From assembly GCA_019752575.1 (NCBI GenBank), contig JAIELW010000018.1, positions 1-64,000 of the forward strand: 64,000 nucleotides of DNA. The letters are read 5' to 3'. Under the pieces are notes generated by a model, which saw only the letters and a program-made list of their open reading frames with translations, had not been told where the DNA came from and made no database searches. The position numbers and the translations under genes are program-made. Positions 59,495 through 64,000 of this stretch are shown here, one piece after another (position 1 is the stretch's first letter; each line of letters begins with the position of its first letter). The DNA is from Xanthobacteraceae bacterium (GTDB lineage Bacteria; Pseudomonadota; Alphaproteobacteria; Rhizobiales; Xanthobacteraceae).

Positions 59495-59700
59495 TGCGCT
59501 ATGCGATCGTGATCGAGAAAGCGGAAGGCAATTATTCGGCCTATGTGCCGGATTTGCCCGGCTGCGTCGCGACCGGCGCGACCGTTGCGGAAACGGAAAA
59601 AGAAATCCGCGAAGCCATCCGCTTTCACATCGAAGGCTTGAAGGAAGACGGCTTGCCCGTTCCGAAGCCGACCAGTATCGCGGAATACGTGGAAGCCTAG
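59494..59700 (+). CDS. hicB: HicB-family antitoxin
   Basis: This 68-residue HicB protein, MRYAIVIEKAEGNYSAYVPD then LPGCVATGATVAETEKEIRE and AIRFHIEGLKEDGLPVPKPT, has the partial RNase-H-like fold that binds HicA. The usual C-terminal DNA-binding domain is absent, as in short HicB forms. The toxin partner upstream is broken, so this may be an orphan antitoxin. Confidence 0.88.
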   Translation: MRYAIVIEKAEGNYSAYVPDLPGCVATGATVAETEKEIREAIRFHIEGLKEDGLPVPKPTSIAEYVEA

Positions 59701-60002
59701 CGCTAAACTCGCGCGGCACGCCTCTTTTCTTCGTCATCACCGGGCTTGACCCGGTGATCCACGCCTTGGCTGCCTCAACACTGTAAAAGCGTAGACGCCC
59801 AGGACAAGGTCCGGGCATGACGAACAAAAGCGCGCGGCGTGCTGCGGAAGATAATTCTCTAGCAACCCTCGTCATTGCCGGGCTTGACCCGGCAATCCAT
59901 GAAAAATTTCCGCTTGCTGTAACACTTCATGGATCACAGGGTCTCGCATCGGCGTTCCGCGCTAAAGCGCGGGCCGATGCGGCCCGGTGATGACGAGAGG
60001 GG
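59701..60002. repeat. Gene-free block of intergenic palindromes
   Basis: It contains CACCGGGCTTGACCCGGTG (59738-59756), a related AAGGTCCGGGCATGACGA end, GCCGGGCTTGACCCGGC (59876-59893) and a GCATCGGC...GCCGATGC inverted repeat (59947-59979). No gene is seen. Confidence 0.7.
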
Positions 60003-61184
60003 CTACCTCACCAACTCCCGCATCGCCTCGTCCAGCCCCTCCAAAGTGAGCGGATACATGCGGTCCGAGAAAAGCTGGCGCATCATGCGGATCGATTGCG
60101 TGTAGTCCCAGTGCTCGCGCGGCACCGGGTTCAGCCATACCGCATGCGGATAAGTGTTTGTCACGCGCTCGACCCAGGTCTGCCCCGCCTCCTCGTTCAT
60201 GTGCTCGACCGAGCCGCCCGGCATCATGATCTCGTAGGGGCTCATGCTGGCGTCACCGACAAAGATTATTTTGTAGTCGTGCGGGAATTTGTGCAGCACG
60301 TCCCAGGTCGGCGTGCGCTCCGAGTGCCGCCGCACGTTCTGCTTCCACACGCTCTCGTATAGGCAGTTGTGGAAGTAGAAGGTCTCCAGATTCTTGAATT
60401 CGGTGCGCGCGGCGGAAAACAGCTCCGAGCAAAGCTCGATGTGCCAGTCCATTGAGCCGCCGATGTCGAGAAATAGAAGCACTTTGACGGCGTTGCGGCG
60501 CTCGGGCCGCATCTGCACGTCGAGATAGCAGTGGTTCGCGGTTTCCTTGATCGTGGAGGGCAAATCGAGCTCATCGGGCGAGCCGGTGCGCGCGAATTTG
60601 CGAAGGCGCCTAAGCGCCACCTTGATGTTACGCGTGCCGAGTTCGACGCTGTCGTCGAGATCGCGGAACTCGCGCTTGTCCCACACTTTGACGGCGCGGT
60701 TGTTGCGGTTCTTGTCCTGCCCGATGCGGATGCCTTCGGGGTGATAGCCATAAGCGCCGAACGGAGACGTGCCGGCGGTGCCGATCCATTTCGAGCCGCC
60801 CTGGTGCCGGCCTTTCTGTTCTTTCAATCGCTCCGCGAGCGTCTCCATGAGCTTGTCCCAGCCCATGGCCTTGATCTGCGCCTTCTCTTCTTCGGTCAGA
60901 TATTTTTCCGCGAGCTTGCGGAGCCACTCTTCGGGGATCTGCGCGGTGCCAGCAGTGTCCGACATCAGGTCGAGCCCCTTGAAGACATGGCCGAACACGC
61001 GGTCGAACTTGTCGAGGTTTCTTTCGTCCTTCACCAGCGCCGCGCGCGAAAGGAAATAGAAATCCTCCACGCGCCGGTTCGCGAGATCGGCGTCGGAATT
61101 CAGCGCCTCCATCAGCGTCAGGTACTCGCGGACGGTGACGGGCAGCCCCGCCGATTTCAGCTCGTTGAAGAAGGTGATGAACAT
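60003..61184 (-). CDS. CoxE-like VWA-domain protein
   Basis: This 393-residue protein begins MFITFFNELKSAGLPVTVRE. The C-terminal von Willebrand A domain starts near residue 230 with VKVLLFLDIGGSMDWHIELC: the metal-site motif is DxGxS rather than the classical DxSxS. Also present are IIFVGDASMSPYEIM and AVWLNPVPREHWDY. Such proteins pair with MoxR ATPases to act on metalloenzymes or other targets. The MoxR gene at 50500-51342 is the likely partner. It is monocistronic between repeat blocks. Confidence 0.86.
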   Translation of the reverse strand: MFITFFNELKSAGLPVTVREYLTLMEALNSDADLANRRVEDFYFLSRAALVKDERNLDKFDRVFGHVFKGLDLMSDTAGTAQIPEEWLRKLAEKYLTEEEKAQIKAMGWDKLMETLAERLKEQKGRHQGGSKWIGTAGTSPFGAYGYHPEGIRIGQDKNRNNRAVKVWDKREFRDLDDSVELGTRNIKVALRRLRKFARTGSPDELDLPSTIKETANHCYLDVQMRPERRNAVKVLLFLDIGGSMDWHIELCSELFSAARTEFKNLETFYFHNCLYESVWKQNVRRHSERTPTWDVLHKFPHDYKIIFVGDASMSPYEIMMPGGSVEHMNEEAGQTWVERVTNTYPHAVWLNPVPREHWDYTQSIRMMRQLFSDRMYPLTLEGLDEAMRELVR

Positions 61185-61435
61185 TCTCGTCTCATTTTTT
61201 CCTCGTCATGCCCGGCCTTGTGCCGGGCATCCACGTCTTTGCCATCCGAACGGTAAGGCGTGGATCGCCGGGACAAGCCCGGCCATGACAGAGAACCCAG
61301 GTACTTCTACCCAGAAACGCCCGCGCCGTTAAGGATAGCGCAGGATTAACCCCCGCGGCGGCCCGCATTCAAGGAATATAAGGCGGCCAACCGCTAGAAC
61401 CGCCCGACCGGAGACGCCAAAAGCAGACGCCGCCG

Positions 61436-62629
61436 ATGCCTGTCGAAATCGCCCTCCTCGAACTATTCTCGAACCTGGAATCCCTCCCCGAAATCGCGGC
61501 GGGATTCGGCGAGACGGTGCGCCGTTCGGCCACGCCGGAGCGCGCGGCCGGCGAAGCCGAGATTTTTTCGGGCGCGGAAGCGCTGAACGCGGTCGCCGCC
61601 GACTGGCGCGCGATCGAGCGCGAGGGCGGGCTCTCCACCCCGTTCCAGTCTTTTGCCGTGGCTGAAGCCGCGATGCCTGCGCATCTCGCGCACGGGCACG
61701 AGCCGCACATTATCGTCGTGCGCGAACACGGCGAGGTGCGCGCCATTCTGCCGCTGGTGCTGACGAGCATGGCAGGCAACCGCGTGCTGCGCTTTCTGGG
61801 CGATCCGCTCATTCAATATGGCGACGTGATCTTGTCGCGCGCGGACTCGGAGGCGCATCTCGGCTCCGCGCTGATCGCCGCCGGAAAACTCGGCGCGGAC
61901 GCCGCACTCCTGCGCAAGGTGCGGAGCGACGCGAGGATTTCTCCCCTGCTCGCCCGCCGCGCGCATGTCAGCCAGGTCGCAGAAGCGCCCTATGTCGATC
62001 TCAGGCGCGAAAGCGGCCTGCCCCCGCGCGATGCGCGCGAGCTGCGCCGCTACCGCCGTCGCCTGGCCGAAATCGGCGAAGTGAAGCTCAGGATCACGCG
62101 CGGCGGCGATGCGCTCGATTGCGTGCAGGCTGCGCTGGAGCTCAAGCGCAACTGGCTTTCGGCGAAGGGTTTCACATCGTCCGTGATCGGCGATCCGCAT
62201 TGGCAGTTGGCGCTCGTGTCGCTCGTCACCGGGCACGCCAATCTCCTCGCCTGCGCCCGCCTCGAAGTCGGCGGCAAGTTGGCGGCAATTGAAATTGCCG
62301 TCACACACGGCAAACGCTGGCATGCCTTTTTGGGCGCGATCTCGCCGGAGTTCGCAAAATCCGGTCCGGGCCAGGTCCAGATGGCCGACACCATCGCGCA
62401 CGCCCGCGAGCATGGCTTTTCCGCCTACGATCTGCTTTCGCCCGCCGACCCGTTCAAACGCGTCATCGCCACCGGCGCCGTCGCGGTATGCGACTACGCG
62501 CTTCCCCTATCGCTCCAAGGGCAAGTTGCCGCCCGTGCCTTCCGCTTCGCGCCACAGGCAAAGTCCCTTTTAGGTAAGTTGCCCGCGCCGCTCCGCTCGG
62601 CAGCAAAATCCCTGCTCCGCCTCCCCTAA
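61436..62629 (+). CDS. BcsL/CelD-like GNAT acetyltransferase
   Basis: This 397-residue protein has the CelD/BcsL double-GNAT pattern: ADWRAIEREGGLSTPFQSFA (about 57-76), VREHGEVRAILPLVLTSMAG, GDPLIQYGDVIL, then RRYRRRLAEIGEVKLRITRG and a second half with ACARLEVGGKLAAIEIAVTH and FSAYDLLSPADPFKR. Members acetylate polysaccharides or related cell-surface molecules. No exopolysaccharide genes are nearby, so the substrate is unknown. Confidence 0.85.
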   Translation: MPVEIALLELFSNLESLPEIAAGFGETVRRSATPERAAGEAEIFSGAEALNAVAADWRAIEREGGLSTPFQSFAVAEAAMPAHLAHGHEPHIIVVREHGEVRAILPLVLTSMAGNRVLRFLGDPLIQYGDVILSRADSEAHLGSALIAAGKLGADAALLRKVRSDARISPLLARRAHVSQVAEAPYVDLRRESGLPPRDARELRRYRRRLAEIGEVKLRITRGGDALDCVQAALELKRNWLSAKGFTSSVIGDPHWQLALVSLVTGHANLLACARLEVGGKLAAIEIAVTHGKRWHAFLGAISPEFAKSGPGQVQMADTIAHAREHGFSAYDLLSPADPFKRVIATGAVAVCDYALPLSLQGQVAARAFRFAPQAKSLLGKLPAPLRSAAKSLLRLP

Positions 62630-62760
62630 ACTCCTCATTTTCCCGACCCTTTCGCGGGCTAAAATTTTGGCCCCGATGTCGATTTGCGCCTCTCCCGTTC
62701 GTCGTGTGGGTAGAAGCCGGTACATTTCTGGACCCGGCGGGAACTTAAGGAGAATACGAA

Positions 62761-63177
62761 ATGCGTTTCATGGTCATTGTGAAAGCCACCCAGGATTCCG
62801 AAGCTGGAGTCATGCCATCCGAAGAATTGCTCGTCGCCATGGGCAAGTTCAACGAGGAACTCGTGAAAGCCGGCGTGATGCTGGAAGGTAACGGCTTGCA
62901 GCCGAGTTCGAAGGGCGCGCGCATCGTGTTCGACGGCAAGAAGCGCAGTGTCGTCGACGGTCCCTTCGCCGAGACGAAGGAACTGATCGCCGGCTACTGG
63001 CTTCTTCAGGTGAAGTCGCTCGAGGAAGCGATCGAATGGATGAAGCGCTGCCCCAACCCGCACAACGATGGCGGCGAACTCGAAATCCGCCCGCTATACG
63101 AACTCGAAGATTTTGCGCCGGGTGAAGGCATCCGAATCCACGAGAAGCTCCAAAACGAAATGAAGGGCAAGAAGTGA
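62761..63177 (+). CDS. YciI-like DGPF-domain protein, copy 1
   Basis: This 138-residue protein begins MRFMVIVKATQDSEAGVMPS. The signature SVVDGPFAETKELIAGYWLL (about 61-80) defines the DGPF/YciI family, with the ferredoxin-like fold. Such proteins are consistently linked to ECF42-type sigma factors. GGAGAATACG precedes the ATG. It lies 7 bp before a paralogue and upstream of the ECF gene. Confidence 0.9.
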   Translation: MRFMVIVKATQDSEAGVMPSEELLVAMGKFNEELVKAGVMLEGNGLQPSSKGARIVFDGKKRSVVDGPFAETKELIAGYWLLQVKSLEEAIEWMKRCPNPHNDGGELEIRPLYELEDFAPGEGIRIHEKLQNEMKGKK

Positions 63178-63184
63178 GGCCGTC

Positions 63185-63592
63185 ATGCGTTTCATGATCA
63201 TCGTCAAAGCGACGAAAGACTCCGAAGCAGCGCGGCCCGGCACGGACGAAATGTTCAAGGCCATGGCCGACTATCACGAGGAGTTGCAGAAAGCGGGCGT
63301 ACTCTTGGACGGCAGCGGGCTCAAACCCTCGAACCACGGCTGGCGCTTCACCTGGAAGGACGGAAAGAAGACGCAGACCGACGGCCCCTTCGCCGAGACG
63401 AAGGAACTGGTCGCCGGCTTCACGCTCATCCAGACCAGGACGCGCGAGGAAGCGCTTGAGTGGACCAAGCGCTTCCCGAACCCGGGCTTCGACGACGGCG
63501 CAATCGAAGTACGCGAGCTTTACTCGCTCGATGACTTCGATAGCCCCGAAATCGAACGCTTCCGCAAGATGGAAATGAAGAGCCAGCAGTAA
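63185..63592 (+). CDS. YciI-like DGPF-domain protein, copy 2
   Basis: This 135-residue paralogue of the preceding protein, MRFMIIVKATKDSEAARPGT, has the same motif (TQTDGPFAETKELVAGFTLI). The two share N-terminus and centre but differ in the C-terminal third. It lies 41 bp upstream of the sigma factor gene and is probably co-transcribed. Confidence 0.9.
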   Translation: MRFMIIVKATKDSEAARPGTDEMFKAMADYHEELQKAGVLLDGSGLKPSNHGWRFTWKDGKKTQTDGPFAETKELVAGFTLIQTRTREEALEWTKRFPNPGFDDGAIEVRELYSLDDFDSPEIERFRKMEMKSQQ

Positions 63593-63633
63593 GCGGCTTG
63601 CGTCGTTCACGATGCTGTGGTCGGTAGCTTCTC

Positions 63634-64000
63634 ATGGCTGCCGGTCCGCACCGCGCAATTGCCGCCGTTTTCAACATCGAGCGGCCGAAGCTGATTGCCT
63701 CGCTCACCCGCATCGCGCGCGATGTCGGCGTGGCCGAAGAGCTCGCGCAGGACGCGCTCGTTACAGCGCTCGAAGACTGGCCGGAAAACGGCGTGCCGGA
63801 GAAACCCGGCGCCTGGCTGATGCTCACCGCCAAACGCAAAGCCTTCGATCTGCATCGCCGCAAACAAATGGCCGCGCAGAAATACAACGAGCTTGGCCGC
63901 GACATGCGCGAAGAGGAAAGCTCGACGCCCGACCTCGATACCGCGCTCGATGACGATATCGGCGACGACCTGCTGCGGCTCATTTTCACCGCCTGCCATC
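63634..64000 (+). CDS. ECF sigma factor, ECF42 type, cut by window end
   Basis: The first 122 residues are present, MAAGPHRAIAAVFNIERPKL then IASLTRIARDVGVAEELAQD (region 2) and WLMLTAKRKAFDLHRRKQMA (region 2.4), DDIGDDLLRLIFTACH being the start of region 4. ECF42 sigma factors have a C-terminal TPR-like extension and are paired with DGPF proteins instead of an anti-sigma factor; the tail lies beyond the window. ATG 63634 is the first in-frame start. Confidence 0.88.
   Translation, partial: MAAGPHRAIAAVFNIERPKLIASLTRIARDVGVAEELAQDALVTALEDWPENGVPEKPGAWLMLTAKRKAFDLHRRKQMAAQKYNELGRDMREEESSTPDLDTALDDDIGDDLLRLIFTACH

Overview
The window reads as chromosomal sequence of a GC-rich alphaproteobacterium of the order Hyphomicrobiales (Rhizobiales), most like the Bradyrhizobium/Xanthobacteraceae side. 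Reasons: the icd-alaS-recA order; a subpolar-type flagellar cluster with FliX, FlbT, FlaF and a CckA kinase; an alphaproteobacterial GTTC-N7-GTTC LexA site at recA; and dispersed GC-rich palindromes of the kind common in these genomes. No rRNA, tRNA, insertion-sequence transposase, prophage or CRISPR array is visible.

Layout. 1-10.1 kb: housekeeping genes rpsD, murI, a trmJ-type RNA methyltransferase fused to a degenerate DUF559 domain, icd, alaS, recA. 10.15-11.6 kb: a strikingly AT-rich three-gene cassette (unknown protein, HTH protein, unknown protein) that looks horizontally acquired. 11.6-18.7 kb: scattered metabolic genes (GMC oxidoreductase, aldehyde dehydrogenase, GFA protein, two hotdog thioesterases, SDR, 2-hydroxychromene-2-carboxylate isomerase-like protein). 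18.8-50.3 kb: cckA and about 25 flagellar genes in several operons (flgB-flgC-fliE-fliQ-fliR-flhB leading into cckA; fliO-fliP; fliL-fliM-DUF6468-motE; flgF-flgG-flgA-flgH; fliX; flgI-rod protein-flgN; two flagellins; flbT-flaF; flgE-flgK-flgL), with dksA and a few small genes embedded. 50.5-64 kb: a MoxR ATPase with its probable VWA partner 9 kb away, a PuuB-like oxidase, SixA, a Tat-exported metallo-beta-lactamase-fold protein, cspA, a dense run of very small genes, a broken hicA followed by an intact hicB, and two DGPF/YciI proteins leading into an ECF sigma factor cut by the window end.

Regulatory logic visible in the DNA: TTAA-N7-TTAA CtrA-type boxes lie before the early flagellar operons, fliX and both flagellins, while good -24/-12 sigma-54 promoters lie before flgF, flgI and flgE. 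Together with CckA (top of the CtrA phosphorelay) at the end of the flgB operon, FliX and FlbT/FlaF, this matches a Caulobacter-like hierarchy.

The most unusual signals are non-coding. First, nine copies of a ~62-nt twin-hairpin element have stems that change by compensatory or G.T-compatible substitutions, loops that are often mutually complementary, and a position at or near the centre of another inverted repeat, in one case the loop of a transcription terminator. Second, three long hairpins share an architecture (lower stem, net 3-nt bulge, upper stem, 21-24-nt loop) but little sequence. Third, there is a candidate small RNA at about 57.96-58.08 kb.
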